NCBI GenBank assembly: GCA_003255065.1
Contig: QAOA01005544.1
Coordinates: forward strand, 434,001 to 498,000
Direction of reading: 5' to 3'
DNA from: Cercis canadensis
Lineage: Eukaryota; Streptophyta; Magnoliopsida; Fabales; Fabaceae
Length of the DNA: 64,000 nt
In this document: positions 13,647 through 26,933 of the stretch, in pieces
How positions within the stretch are numbered: position 1 is the stretch's first letter
Layout of the letters: every line of letters starts with the position of its first letter
The notes under the pieces: model-generated
Seen by the model: only the letters and a program-made list of their open reading frames with translations
Databases searched by the model: none
Told to the model about the DNA's origin: nothing
Made by a program: the position numbers and the translations under genes

Positions 13647-15806
13647 ATGGCTAGCCTTATGGAAACTATCTCTTGGATTTTCACATCTATCTTATTCATA
13701 ACATTGTTAGACTCTTCAGATGCTGCCCCGGCATATAGCTACAATGTTATTAAGTTTGGTGCAAAACCAGATGGAAAAAGTGACTCCACCGGGGCATTCA
13801 CGAAGGCATGGCAATCTGCGTGCAACAGCGGCAAGTCCTCCACGGTTTATGTGCCAAAAGGGAGATATCTGCTGAAAGCCACGGTTTTCAGAGGGCCATG
13901 CAAGAAAAAGATCACATTCCGTATAGATGGGACTCTTTTGGCCCCTACCAATTATTGGCAACTCGGCAATTTAGGATATTGGATCTTGTTCAATAACGTC
14001 AACAACCTCGCTATCTATGGTGGTAACCTAGATGCCAAAGGGGCTGCGTTTTGGGCTTGCAGGAGATCTGGAAAGAGCTGCCCTGTTGGAGCAAGTGTAC
14101 GTATAAATATTCTTATTTTGTTTATATCATGTGGCGTCCAATCATTCTACTGGTATGATATATAGCACATGCACTGATGTTTTAAAATGTTTATAGAGAA
14201 AAATATTTTGTTCGTTTAAACTTTCTTCCATACTCTTATATATATTAATTAAGGATGATCAAGAACTCAAGAAATGTTTGCTTAAGCATTAGTTAGATCT
14301 ATTCCACTATACATATATTATGTATGCATATTTTAAGTTAAATTTTAGGAATTCATTATAACTCGTGATTCAAAAGTTACAGTTTATTTGATACAATAAA
14401 AAATGAGATCATGGAAATTGAAAAAAAAAAAAAAGATTTAAATTTACCATGCAAATGATTTTACAGATGTTAAGAACAAAATGAGAGAATGTTAAAAACG
14501 ATATGTATTCTATTTTCATTTTCATACCCTTCAAGTATTAAGTAGTGAAAATTTTAACATTTTCGTTCTATTTCAGTTTTAACTCTCCCCTCTCTATCTT
14601 CTCTCTTTTCTTACTAATTACACCCTAATATTTGTGTCGCTCAAAATAGTTGTAGAATGATTTTGTAACATGAAAACATCTTTGGTAAAAGTGATTCTGT
14701 GTATATTTTAGGTTGAAAATTTTACATCAAAATTAAAATAGCATACATGTATTAGCTAATTGGCGTTTATTAATGTACTCGAAAACATGTTTATAAATGC
14801 AGTCAATAACGTTCAACTGGGTGAATAACCTGGTGGTGAGTGGCATAACATCAATCAACAGCCAGCAAACTCACCTTGCGATCAATAGTTGCAACAATGT
14901 CCTTGTCCGCAACGTGAAGGTTACTGCTCCTGACGATAGCCCCAATACAGATGGTATTCATGTTCAAGGCTCCAATAGGGTGACAATCACTAGTAGTACC
15001 CTGCAAACTGGAGATGACTGCATATCCATTGGCGATGCAACCTATAATCTCTTCATGTCCACCATCAAATGTGGTCCTGGCCATGGCGTAAGGTTAGTAT
15101 TAATATCATTATCATCATTTTAACATAATCTTCTGAGGTCAATAATGTGAATCTAACGGTATTTAACTCTCTGGATCATAAGAATCCAAGTGTTATATGA
15201 TTACCTAACTTAATAATCTGTATTCATTATTGTGCCACAGCATTGGAAGTTTGGGGAAAGAAATGGATGAAAAAGGAGTTCAAAATGTGACCCTAACCAA
15301 TGCCGTCTTCTCTGGATCGGATAATGGGGTACGGATCAAGTCATGGGCTAGACCAAGCAAAGGATTTGTTAAGAACATTCTCTTCCAAAACATCATAATG
15401 AATAACGTTGAGAACCCCATCATCATTGATCAGAACTACTGCCCCAACAATCAAGGCTGTCCTTACCAGGTAATTCTATAATTAATTGATCAACTCTTGT
15501 TATTTTTGTTAGGTTTAGATCTAGTCATGTGCTTAATTAATTAACCAACACTTTGGAAACTTGGTTTAATTATCAAATATTTAACAGAGCTCGGGAGTGA
15601 AGATTAGTGAAGTGATGTATAAAAACATAAAAGGAACTTCAGCAACAGCAGAGGCAGTTACATTTGATTGCAGCCCAAGTAGTCCATGTCAAGGGATAAG
15701 ATTGCATGATATAAAGCTAACTTACATGAACAAAGCTGCAACATCGTCGTGTAAGCATATTGGTGGGACGAGCACTGGAACTCTTGTGCCAGAAAGCTGT
15801 CTGTAA
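13647..15806 (+). CDS. Polygalacturonase 2 (GH28, tandem paralogue)
   Basis: Same enzyme type as the copy at 8874, also 395 residues. Exons are 13647-14096, 14803-15092, 15241-15469 and 15588-15806, and all four have exactly the lengths of their counterparts (450, 290, 229 and 219 bases), so the duplication is recent or constrained. Signal peptide ends around DSSDAAP. Motifs NTDGIH, GDDCIS, GHGVSIGSLG and RIKSW are intact. An in-frame ATG at 13605 would add 14 residues before MASLMETIS. The 13647 start is preferred because it aligns with the start of copy 1 and puts the signal peptide at the N-terminus. Introns 1 and 2 have diverged from copy 1, while the coding part remains very similar. Confidence 0.93.
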
Positions 15807-16067
15807 TAACAGCAAAATAGCATTAAATTTGTGTATATAAATTTATGTCTGGTGTCGATATATGTATGTGAGATAGAGCTAGCAGTGGGCAGTGGGCAGT
15901 GGGTGAGTGCACCATATGTAATGCTATTATTTATGGCTTACATGATTGAGTGTGGCGGTAAATCCCACTATAAGCTCAACTATTTCTCTTTAAGAGCAGC
16001 TGCACTATTTTATTTATTTATGGCTTACATGATTTTGGGTAGTTTGCAAGGGATAATGATCAGATGA

Positions 16068-16603
16068 TGAATTACCACTTATCAATAACAGTACATAACA
16101 ACTATCACCTAAGAATATGATAATATAATTTGTCAATTTGTTTTAATAGAAGAACGCTGAGGCATATGCATTGTGAAAACATGCAAAAGGATATTCAGCA
16201 ATGTTCCCAAGAACGAGCACAACACCTCAAGCGCATGCCAACTGAATTCACTATGCTTGGCTCTTGAACTAGAGAAACAAAAACTGACAAGAAAAAGAAA
16301 ATTAGGAGATGAAGTGGAGTGTGAGGCAAGAAGAAAATTTTGATATAGAATCAGTAAGCACATAACGTGTGGAATTTTTGAGGAAAAAGAGGTTCTTACT
16401 TCTCAGAAGGGTATCTATACCTGTTTGAGGGATAATAACCTGCATCCTATGCAAATAAGAAAAAGACACATTAAAGGATTATTTAGTATGATAGAAAAAT
16501 ATGTACTAAATTATTAAATGGTCTGTAATTAAGTGATATTGAAATCGTCTTCAAAATTTATAGATTTCGTGTTCAAATCTAAAGTTATAGTCAAAATACC
16601 AAA

Positions 16604-16642
<39 letters not shown>

Positions 16643-17340
16643 GTTTCTATAAAATTGAGCTGTCTCCATCAAATTTCTTACTAAAAAAGACACTAGTACT
16701 TTTCTTGTGAGGGATGCTTTTAGAAAGTAAACTGCATCATTATTATGTGTTAGGCACTTATAAAAAAACACCAAAGTGTATATATGTTCTAACAAAAAAT
16801 AAGTAATATATAAGTTTGGATTATTTCATTAAAAGAATTGAATTGAATTGGTTTTATTTGAAAAGAAATAATTTATAAATCAAATAAAAGTAATAAGATT
16901 TGTAAATATATTTATTAATTAAATAATTTTATAATTTTAATACCTCTAAATGTGGCACATATATATAGTTTTTCTTATTCTTCTCTTAGGTATAATATTC
17001 TAATATTATATTTTTAGGAGATTTTACTATGTTAAGAAGGTATGTAATATATAGTTATATATTTTATTGATGTATTTATTTTTAATGGTCAAAATTAATT
17101 ACTTTTTATATTAATAATTGTAATGATATATAAAAAACCTCTATATTTTTAATAAGAAAAAATGACTGTTTTTTATTTTATTTTATTTTTTATATTCCCC
17201 AAATATGTTGTAGGTTTTACAGAATTACGGCATTGAATAATTTCCCTCGACCCGACACCCGCGCAAAATCTCCCAAGTCTAATCTAAACAGACACTCTCG
17301 CTCACTCACCAGTCACCACACAGACACAGGTAAATCCGAG
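16068..17340. other. Intergenic, AT-rich, with microsatellite and SINE-like unit
   Basis: No gene is supportable here. A (TA)n tract spans about 16609-16639, directly after a SINE-like unit at 16520. The last 150 bases (about 17190-17340) are more GC-rich and are probably the leader of the EF-hand gene. In-frame codons continue upstream of its ATG, but without another ATG. Confidence 0.45.
16520..16611 (+). repeat. SINE-like unit, copy A
   Basis: A 90-bp unit reading AATTAAGTGATATTGAAATC, then GTCTTCAAAATTTATAG, then TTTCGTGTTCAAATC. It matches 27668-27759 and, in reverse, about 61940-62034. The third copy preserves GGTCGAGTGGTA, like the A box of tRNA-Leu/Ser, and all keep a GTGTTCAAATC-like B box. 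A tRNA-derived SINE is the best reading; the copies are old. Confidence 0.45.
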
Positions 17341-20300
17341 ATGCCTAAACATGATACATCTGATTCCGAATCCGAAGATGTCAACTGTGACAATTCAAGC
17401 TCTGAGGAGCAAGGGACATCCGCCAATGGCCAAAACCAGTGCGTATCTGAGTACGAGAAACAGAGGCTATCTAGAATTGCCGAGAACAGAGCGAGACTTG
17501 AGGCTTTGGGTTTGCCGAAAATGGCGTCTTTGCTCAAGGGTCAGGTTCACAAGGTTAGGAGTAGCAAGGGGAAACAGAAGGTTAAAGATGATGAAGATTA
17601 TATGCCCGATGAGGGAGACAAGGCATCAAGTTCTTCGAGTGGAGATGATGGAAATGATGAGGATGAGGATTTTGTGGGTGAAAAAGCTTCTGGGTCACGG
17701 AAGCGGAAGGTGGGTAGTGAAAAATTTTCAATGAAATTTTTCTTTTTTTTTTTTTTTTTTTTNTTTTTTTTTTAAAAAAAAAAGTACTTTTTTGATATAC
17801 AATCTGAAAGTTCCTTACTTTATGAGTCTTTTATCTTTTTTTCAACTTGAATTCTGTGGAGTGTTGTTTTCTAAGTGGAATGATCAATGTACTACTGCTC
17901 CTGTAATAGTTTGGTCTACATGTGAAGCATAGGTTTTAGGTGGTCAAACATTCCAGTTGAGTCTGAAGATCTTTCTTTAGTAAGTTCATTTCATGGGTTT
18001 TCTCTAGAATGTCTGTATCAAAAAGTAATGCCCTGAACAGATTGTATTATTTCTGGGTATTGAATGTGATTGCTGTTCTGAAATTATATCAGAATTGAAA
18101 CAAAGTTGAGTTCTTTTCCTATTGTTCGTGGTATGCTTGTAGGAGACTGAAAAGTATTTGATGGATTTAATTAATTTCAATTTGGACACATTTTCATGCA
18201 TTGGCGTTTATATGACTTCCTGATGGTATTATGCTATGGATATTCAATGATTCTTTGTAGAAGACAAAGATGTTATAAAAGAGAACAAAAATGTACATGC
18301 TCATGGATACCTTCCGTAAATCTATTGGTAAAATTCTACATCGTAAAACAACTTGATTTCAGATGATATTTGATAATTACTATCTCTTTTTATTACTTTC
18401 TTTTAATTCTAGAAAGCTGTACTCACCATGCGTTCTGAATATCTTCCTGCTTTGAAGAAATTGTTGTATGAAACTGTTCAATGGGAAAGCAACCAAATTA
18501 GGATGTTTAATCTCCTGTAATTTGGCAAGGTGCTTTTTCAGTATTTAAGTACGTAGGCATTAGGCATAGTCTTCTGGCTGGAAATTTTTCTCTTTTAACT
18601 TTGACTATGATTTTTTCTTAATACCAACTTCAGGTGAAGAATAAAGGTTTGAAACCAAAAGCTAGATTCTCTGGGCAGAAACATCACAGTAATTCAGATT
18701 ACATTGATGATGATGAAGCTTTGAGGCAGGTAAGTTCCTATATTTAGGTTGGTCGTGCATTCTAAACTTTTTGCCATATTGCTGAGCAGAAGATGATACT
18801 AATAGAAGCATGCTAACCATCAGCCATCTATGGCTAGGCAATTGCTATTTCACTACAAGGCTCTGCAGAAGGTCCATCTTGCTCTGACAAGGAGGATACT
18901 ACTCAAGCTGAGAGAAAGGGAAACATTCGCATTCAGGAAGATAAGGGAGGAAGGAAGAACAAAAAATCGGTTTGTATTGGGCTTGGTCTTCATGAAATGT
19001 CTTTTACATTTTTGTAATTTCCTTACTTTGTATTGATGATATTTTTGTTGTAATATTTTCGTTTCTGGCCACAGTTTACTAGTCGGCTGCAAATGACTGA
19101 GGACGAACTCATACTACACTTCTTCCAGTTTGATGGTAATTTCTGTTCTCACTATTGTTTTGTTTGTTAAGGGCAAGGAGGAGAATGGCCAGAGCAAGGG
19201 GGAGAGATCAAGGGAACATGTTTTTATTTGTATAAGCTATCATGAAAGGAAGAATCTTATTTTCCCATAAGCTTGCAGTATATCATGGCAAAAGACTGGC
19301 CTTTTTAAGGTGGCGGCATGCTTAAAGCCAACCATTTTGGGGTCTGTTCATTTTGGAAACACAGATTCATTTTAAAGAGTGGCAGTGGTACATTCAGTGG
19401 TTTAAAGTTTTAACACCACTTTTCACTCTTGAATTAGTTAAAATTCACTTTTGAGAGTGTTTTGAACTGCATAAGAAGGTATTATTGGTGTCTGAAGCCA
19501 AGGTTTTGCTCTTAAAATGCAATGATTAACATTTATTTCGCGATCAATTATTGCTGCTCTCTATTTTGACCTTTATTAATGGGCAGTTTATATGGGCTTA
19601 TTATTGAGTTATAAAGTGCATATTAGGTTCCATAAGTGCTTATCAAAGATTTTTTGCATGGGTTTATAAAATCAGTTTATTGGACCTAAAGTTGTTTTCA
19701 TAAAGCTAAAATGTTAAACTGGAAAGTCTAGAGTGTAAAAAATGAATTGAGATCTATTGATTCTATCAAGATATTAGGTTTTGATTTTTCCTGTAGAAGG
19801 AAAAAGACAATCCTTTTTTATTTTTTGCTTTGTATTTGTGTACTGACTTTTACTTATTGACAAGGGAAGTTTTGGCATGCAGAAACAGGTAAAGGAAGTG
19901 TATCGCTAAGGGATTTACAAAGGGTAGCTGCAGCTCATGATTTTACATGGACAGACAAGGAGTTGGCTAATATGATCCGCTACTTTGATAATGACGGAGA
20001 TGGAAAGGTTAGTACTGGCAGCTCTTTTGTTTTTGGTTCAAGTTAATACAGGTCAGGGACAGGTATAAGAACAATTAGGTTCTAAAATGGCAAAACCCAA
20101 CCTTGTTTTCAGGATTTTTCCTTCTCTTTTGTGGGTGATTTGCTACTAGTTATTGTAGTAGAACATAAGTAAAAACTGCATTTAAGTTCGGAATTCTATA
20201 ATGGTTTCAATATATCATGGTCATTACTTAGAACTATTGTCTGATTGATGCTGTGCCTTCTATTTTTATTTTTCCCCAAACCCCTTAGGAAAGAAAAACT

Positions 20301-20487
20301 AGGTCTTTTGCTGCCTTCATATCAAAATATTGCAGATATTTTCCTAGAAAAACTTTCATATTAATTTATACGAAGTTCGAATTTTCTTTTGTTATTGTTT
20401 AATAAATAATGTGTTCAATTGCAGCTAAGCCTTGATGATTTCCGGAAGATTGCTGTTCGCTGCCACATGATTAAAGGGTCTGAATGA
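17341..20487 (+). CDS. UIM-like and EF-hand protein, probably nuclear
   Basis: Six exons: 17341-17709, 18634-18729, 18838-18969, 19075-19135, 19883-20007 and 20425-20487. All are GT-AG and in phase, giving 281 residues. Residues 1-125 are Ser/Asp/Glu-rich with SEYEKQRLSRIAENRARLEA (about 38-57), a motif seen in plant nuclear proteins, and end in a basic SRKRK. Exons 2-3 join to give DDDEALRQAIAISLQGS, which fits the ubiquitin-interacting motif (acidic run, Ala, then Ser). A basic, charged linker follows. The C-terminal part has a degenerate EF loop (FDGETGKGSVSLRDL) and a canonical one, DNDGDGKLSLDDF, with Asp at 1, 3 and 5 and an acidic residue at 12. Inferred role: a calcium-binding nuclear protein that may bind ubiquitin. 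The partner is unknown. ATG 17341 is the first in frame. Intron 1 contains poly-T with an N at 17763. Confidence 0.8.
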
Positions 20488-21596
20488 CAAATTCAAGGTA
20501 GGATAACGATGTTGACAGCACCAATTTTTGAGGCATGCGCCGCAGGTTGCAAAAAGACATCATTGTCATTCACTAAACATTTGTTGGTATTACTCTAATG
20601 GGTGGACTCCAGAGAAGCCAATGGTCCCCTGGAAAGATTTATGCATATATTATTAGGGTGTGAATGTTTTGAGTTTGGTATTGCTTCTTAGTGGTTCTGC
20701 TTATAATTTCTAGAAATGTAATTAAGTTATCAAGTAATCCATTAGAGCGTTTTGGATGAATTTTTATGAATTGCCAAATTTCTTTAATGCAAGCCTTTAT
20801 GTATGGTTACCATTATCCATTTTTACCGTAGTTCTTTTAAACAACTTTCGAGAACGGTTCTCATATTGTTGTATTCTTAGAAATAAACAATCTTGGTGGC
20901 TTTGCTGGTTTTACTCGTAGTCTTTGTTTGCAGAGAAACTATTTCATAGAATTTTGGGTCTTCAGAGAAGGATTATAATTTGGTATTCCAATTCAACTTC
21001 AAAACAAGATTCTAAAAACTGGCTCTGGGATGCTGGCTACTGCTAACAATTGAGTAAAGTGAATCATTGATTGGTGTAAATCTTCTATTTGACTTTGCCT
21101 ACTAAGTTAAATGATTTTAGCATCATAAGGAACTCTCAATTTTCTGTTTCTAGTTAGAACATATATCTTAGGCCAACGCCTAATATGCATTAATGGCTTT
21201 TGGTTTGTTTCAAAAACTCTTCAATAGAGGCCCAACACCTCACTACCATATCAAAAGTCGCTTTCATAATGTGAAAAGCTTTGCATTGATTGAATGGCTG
21301 GACCAGAGAAGCACCAAGCCAGAAACGTGGAGAAAACTTGGAACAGAAAGGGACAAGGTGTGGTAGCGAAACTTAAAGCTCTGGGACAAGCGTATGGTTC
21401 TCATGGTACAAATTTCATCAAGTTGTCTAGCGTCTATAACTGCTAAAAAAGGTACCTATTGCTGATCACACATTTCAAATCTTTCAAGGAGCAACACCAG
21501 TAGATGATACAATAAACAGAAGTTTCTGCCGATCACTAGCATTTGTCTTCTTGTTGCTTTCTACATTCTTTTAGGACTAGTTGGCAGTTACACAGG
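20488..21596. other. Convergent 3' regions
   Basis: Space between the stop codons of the EF-hand gene (+) and VAP27 (-). It should hold both 3' UTRs. No additional gene, repeat or RNA was recognised. Confidence 0.5.
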
Positions 21597-24500
21597 TCAC
21601 GTCCTCTTCAAAAGATATCCCAAAATCATGCCAATCAAGCCAACCAGGATTACATATAGGAATGGTATGCCACCTTGGCTTTTCTTTGCGAGACGCCTCA
21701 AGAGCTCCTGCACAGGAAAAAATTCAAAATCAATCCATCATATTTCATGGGACCCATAAATTCTAAGGCTAATCACAGTGTGTTGCAACAATTAACTTCT
21801 GCACGAGATATTTAAATATGGCGAATAATTGCTACAATGTGACAATGCTACTGATTTAGACATCAAAATCATATTAGCCAATGAAAAAACACTACACTTG
21901 CTAATATTCTCCTATCCATTGGCAAGAGCGTTTACTGCCTTTGATTAAGCATGAGACATAGACGACTTACCCACCTCATACTGACTGGTTCAAACCAAAA
22001 TTCTCGATTATCATCACTTAGGTAAGATAGGCTGATTTTTTTTGGGGGGGAGTTTGGCAAGGTTTTCACCACTTTAAGGCGAGGTTGGCAACAATTATGC
22101 TCAGTCGGTTCAGTTGGGGTTGAAAAACCTTACCAACCTAAACCTAAGTACATATTTTCCCCCCTTGCACAAGAGACATGTCAAGCAAAGCTGGCAGTCT
22201 TTTTCTAATCCTAGGACACCTATCAAGGATAACAAAATTGCATTGAAATATCTAACTTTTTGTGATTATTATATCGAGTTATATGTGTACTTTATTTCCA
22301 TTACGATTTTGGGACTTCATGCAGCCCAAACTAGCTCTCAGGATCAAGTTAGTTCATCTGACAAGCATACGCCTATTGCAGGATCAAACTTCTACTTCTA
22401 CTTCTAAAAACACCAGATCATAGAAGCTGAGTTTATTAAAAAATAGAGAGCAGCAGAACAAAGGAAAGAGGAAAAGCCTATTTTGCAAACAAATATACAA
22501 CAGTCCCAGACTAACCAAAAAGCTCTCAAAAACCATGAATACCTTCAACTTTCATCCTACTTCCTTACAAATAACTGGTTGTTAAGAATGCCAATTGCCA
22601 ACCATTGCCAAATTTTTTGTTTGCCATTAATCACAACATTCCAATTAATTGCTCAGTCTAGAACAGTTATCTGGAAAGTATGTAAACTTCTAGATCCATG
22701 TACTCTAGCAGTTTATTTTCTTTGATCTGGTAAGCCAAAAGGGAGGGGGGATATTAGGGGGAAAAAGATCATTCTGAAATTCTTTGAATCAAGCTTGTCG
22801 CATAAAAGTTTTAAAGAACTCATGCAGTAGCACATATTCAAGATATCACTCATGATTTGAACAAAACAAGAATATTCAGAAACTAGAAACCCAAAGGCCC
22901 CATTTAGTTCTCCAGCCTCCCCTTATCATGTTCTTAACTAGAAGCATCAGAAGCATACAGCTATTTCTCTTAAATTTCAATATGGAGCACACACATTACA
23001 AAAGATGTAGTAGTAATACCACACTAAGCATATAATATTATTTCCACAGGCTTTGCTAGGATCATGGGCTAAACATCAAGAATACCTACAGAAACCTCCC
23101 AGATGCCGAATGTCTCATGCTGAGGAAACATCTAAAAATTTGTTTACAAGCATAAAAATAAATTCTTAAAAGATATTTTATGCATAAATTCCATACCAGT
23201 TCCTGCTGAAGCTTATTATTTTGCTGAATAGCAGCATTTTTCTCCTCAGTCAGATTTGCAATAAGACGAGCCCTGGCCTGCAATAATAAAAAGACCAAAA
23301 TGAACACCATTTATAAATGCATATCCAAGCAAGAGATATTTCCGGCTCTTCCCATTGTAGAGAGACAACATTTACAGGCAATATGGTCTACCAGCAACAT
23401 GTCTTTAAAAGATTTAAGTACCAATTGTGACAAAATGACATGAATTAATGAAACTTCAAACAGAATATGCAGTGCCTTTCCTCCCATTAGGCATGCTTGA
23501 CCAAACTACATAGCAAATTAAAGCACCACAAGTTTATGCAAGATCACTGATAAATGGATACTAAAGAAGAAATGCATTTTCATTGGTCAATCAAAATATA
23601 CAGTGTACAGCAATATAAGTCTGTATGCTAAGCTTGGAAACCTTACTAGAGTTGTGTTCCAAAAACATTTGAAGGTTTTGAACATCCTAAAACTAAATTA
23701 GAATCATCACAATCTTAGATATCTCCAATGAATGCACATTTCTCCTCAATTGGCTTAAACCTTTAAGGACAACAGAAATGAATGGTGTCACAGTTGCATG
23801 ATTGTTTGGGTCAATTGTCAGGTATCGTGTCCAGCTTAGGGAAATCTGATACCGACTGATAGTCTGATATAGCTGTCAGCATATCTTCAATGAGGAGACT
23901 ATTCATACAAGGTGGTGAAGCAACCTGACAAACTTGGTGTTATATGGGGCATGCCAGTTAAATGCCTGAAGAACCACAAAAAACATACGTGCCTATGGAA
24001 GTGGTTCTACTAACTAATTTAGGCAGTTTTTAGCTTAACAAGAGGATCACAACTAACCCTCTATTACATCTTGGAATTATTAGCATATTCAAATATAGCT
24101 ATCCATGTTATAAAGTTACTTTCCACATTCATGAGTCCCCGAAAGGTTGAAAAATACACAAGGTTGAAGAACAGCGTAACTGTGTAAACAACTACACCAA
24201 TTAAACCACTGTTATAATTAATAATATCATCAACAGGCATCAACATGCAGCATGAATTAACCCTCTCATATGACAGAAAACTTCAAATGTTTTTATCCAT
24301 TATAAAAAGCCTGCTAAGGCTCAGAGGTTTTGGAAGGAATAAAGAGGGTAAAATCTTATGGAGTTGTGCAGTTTATGCAGTTCTTCGGCGTATTTTGTTG
24401 GAAAGAAATGCTCATAGATTTAAGAGAGCTGTGATGGATTTGGAGTTGTTATGGAACTGGATTGTTTTCCTAGCTTATCTTTGGTGCTCAGCCCATGGTC

Positions 24501-26933
24501 TATTTAAGGTTGTTTCTTGGACAGATATGGCATGAGATTGCAGAGCTCTTTTACATTGATGTTTCCTTTTTTTCTTCCTACCATACATTGTTTGCTTACT
24601 GGAGGATAGCTTATTCTCTCTTCATTTTGTACTCTACTTATCCTTTCCCAATACAATTCTTTTTTTATCAAAAAAAAAATAAAATGAAAAAAGGCTGCTA
24701 AAGGGTAAGTAACAAAAATGAGTAATGATATTTAAAAATGAAATAAGGCATGAGTTAATGTCAATATTAGGCCTTACGATGATGATGTCCCAGAAGATGT
24801 AATTTACACTAACATTAATTACAGTGAGATCTGTCTAACAAGGGACACGCACTACAAGAACTAACATCAAGTGGTTAATAGCTTATACATATTGTCATTG
24901 AATGGTAGAATAGTTGATTCAAACACAAGACTGAGATACTTATAACTTTTAATTAGGAACAGAATATTAGCAAAACTTGAATGCTTTCTAAACTTGTCTA
25001 CTTGAACATTTTCTTAATCCATATCAATTCAAAATTTTACATCTTTCTCTTATCAGTTTATTATTTTGGCATCATTTAAGCAAACTAATGGAACTAACAA
25101 GTTAATAGCTATATTATAATTTTGAGATCACATCAGATTTAATCAACTGATTACTGAAAGTACTACCAGTAGTGAGAGAAAGCAACACTCAGCAAGCATC
25201 TCATTAAATATCAAGAAGTTGTCTGCCACTCAGAACCAAGTGTAGAAATCAGATAATTTAAGATAGATACAATATCACAACCCTTTGAAAGAAAACCTAC
25301 TCAAAGGTAATCAAGCCCCTCTTAGGATAGCATCTACGACCAAATTTTTAGAAGAAAAAGTCATTAAAGCCAGAAGTTTGACAAATGCGAGCAAAGTTAA
25401 AAGCAAATTAACTGTTCAAACACAAAACTTAACCCATTAGCATGCTGCATGGGATCAAGAATCAAGCAAGCAAGTCATCAGTTCACATTATCAGATAAAT
25501 ATAGAACACAAGTTATGCAAAAGCAGTCACAATAAACACATCATTGTACTAAAATGTCCAAATTAAAAACTTGAAGACATGCTACTTGCATTTTACTAAC
25601 AGAATCTTATCTCAACATAAAAGAGCAAAGATGTGAGTTATAAAGTTACCTCCGATGAAGCATCTGGAGGTTCAACACGTTCAGTGAAAGTTCTTGAAGC
25701 CTACAACACATGTTTATTACTAATCATTTATCAAAAAGATTTTATCTCTAGAATCATAAGAAAACTCACGCAATACTCACAGCTGTATATTCAGAAGAAT
25801 TTGCATGTCCGTTTTCTGATACTGAAACCCGAGGCGAAGAATCTTCATCTGACCCTTCTCGAACTGGTGATGGTGGTCGAGGAGGAGGAACATAAAGTAC
25901 TCTCAATTTGCATTCTTCAACATGGTGGCCTGACTCTTTATTGAACTATATGCAATAATCATAGAAAACCAATTAAATAAAGCAAAGTGAGTGAATACTG
26001 TCATGTGCAGTTATTCTATCAAGATATAATTTCTTATGGGTTAAATTGTCACCATTTCTGCAGTAATATCTTTTGATGTGGCTCCAGCACTTGCAACTAC
26101 GCTTTGAAGGAGAAACTTATCCTTACATTGCATCTCCGAAGGCGCCTCCTTTTGGGCTTGCATTGTTACTGAATTATAAGTAAGAAATGAACAGTCAATA
26201 GGACAACAACAAAGACTGTTCAAAAAGTTGCACATAGAGGAATAATTTTAGAGCAAAAATTAATCAAAGACTAACTAAATCACAATATTTTACTAAATTA
26301 CTATGCACCCATTTAAGGATAGAGACAAAACTATCAGGTACAGATTGTTTCTCATGCATGCGTGTGAATATGTGTGCATTTTTTAGTATGCATAATTGAG
26401 AGTGGAAGAGAAAGGAAGGGAGCATAAGGAGAGAAAGAGACCGATAACATCACATGTAGACCTGGGCAACACGATCCCAGTGTTGGGTCTAACACAGTAC
26501 TTCTTTGGATTCGTCGTTTTAACCTACAAGACCACCAATTTTACCCAAATCAAAACTAAAAATTTCTGTGACTCCAAAGAGCCAGGAATTCACTACCCAA
26601 AAAAAATTGAAATTAAAGGGGAAAACAATAAAAAATAAGATAAAGTGACCCAGAAATGCGGTCTCGACTCTCGAAGTACAATTCAAACCTTGAAAGCCAC
26701 ATAGTCATCTGTCTTGTTAGACAACTGCAAAGAGCAGGAGATCTGCTTCCTCAATTCAACTATTCCAGAAACAAAAACAAAAAAGGGATAAAATTAGAAA
26801 TACCCACAAAGCAAAGGATCCGAAAAAGAAAAACCAAACGGATTTTGTATCGAAAAATAATAGCTTTAATTGAAGCCTTACAGGGAAATTGAAGCTCCTG
26901 AGGTTGGATATTGAGGAGCTCGCCGGTACTCAT
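21597..26933 (-). CDS. VAP27: Vesicle-associated membrane protein-associated protein, VAP27 type
   Basis: An ER tail-anchored protein whose MSP domain binds FFAT-type peptides at ER-plasma membrane and other contact sites. Eight exons on the minus strand: 26933-26882, 26759-26689, 26523-26442, 26168-26053, 25945-25781, 25700-25650, 23277-23197 and 21707-21597. All are GT-AG and the phases agree, giving 242 residues, the usual length. It begins MSTGELLNIQPQELQFPFEL. The MSP core follows with KTTNPKKYCVRPNTGIVLPR and TMQAQKEAP, then QCKDKFLLQSVV. After it come a PPPRPPSPVREGS linker, a coiled coil (LTEEKNAAIQQNNKLQQEL) and a C-terminal anchor (IPFLYVILVGLIGMILGYLL) ending KRT. Intron 6 is 2.4 kb and hosts a LINE remnant. 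No defects are seen. Confidence 0.95.
24320..24686 (+). mobile_element. 5'-truncated LINE fragment in VAP27 intron 6
   Basis: Plus-strand frames read FGRNKEGKILWSCAVYAVL, LLERNAHRF and ELLWNWIVFLAYLWCSAHGL, which resemble the C-terminal zinc-knuckle (zf-RVT) tail of plant LINE reverse transcriptases. A 3' UTR and an A-rich tail (about 24669-24690) follow. Flanking AAAAAGCCTGCTAAGG at 24304 and AAAAAGGCTGCTAAAGG at about 24688 look like an imperfect target duplication. Only the last few hundred bases of the element were inserted. It lies antisense to VAP27. Confidence 0.7.

Noticed and set aside
17233-17340. N-terminal extension of the EF-hand protein
   Set aside because: The frame is open but has no ATG before 17341, so the extension would need a TTG start.
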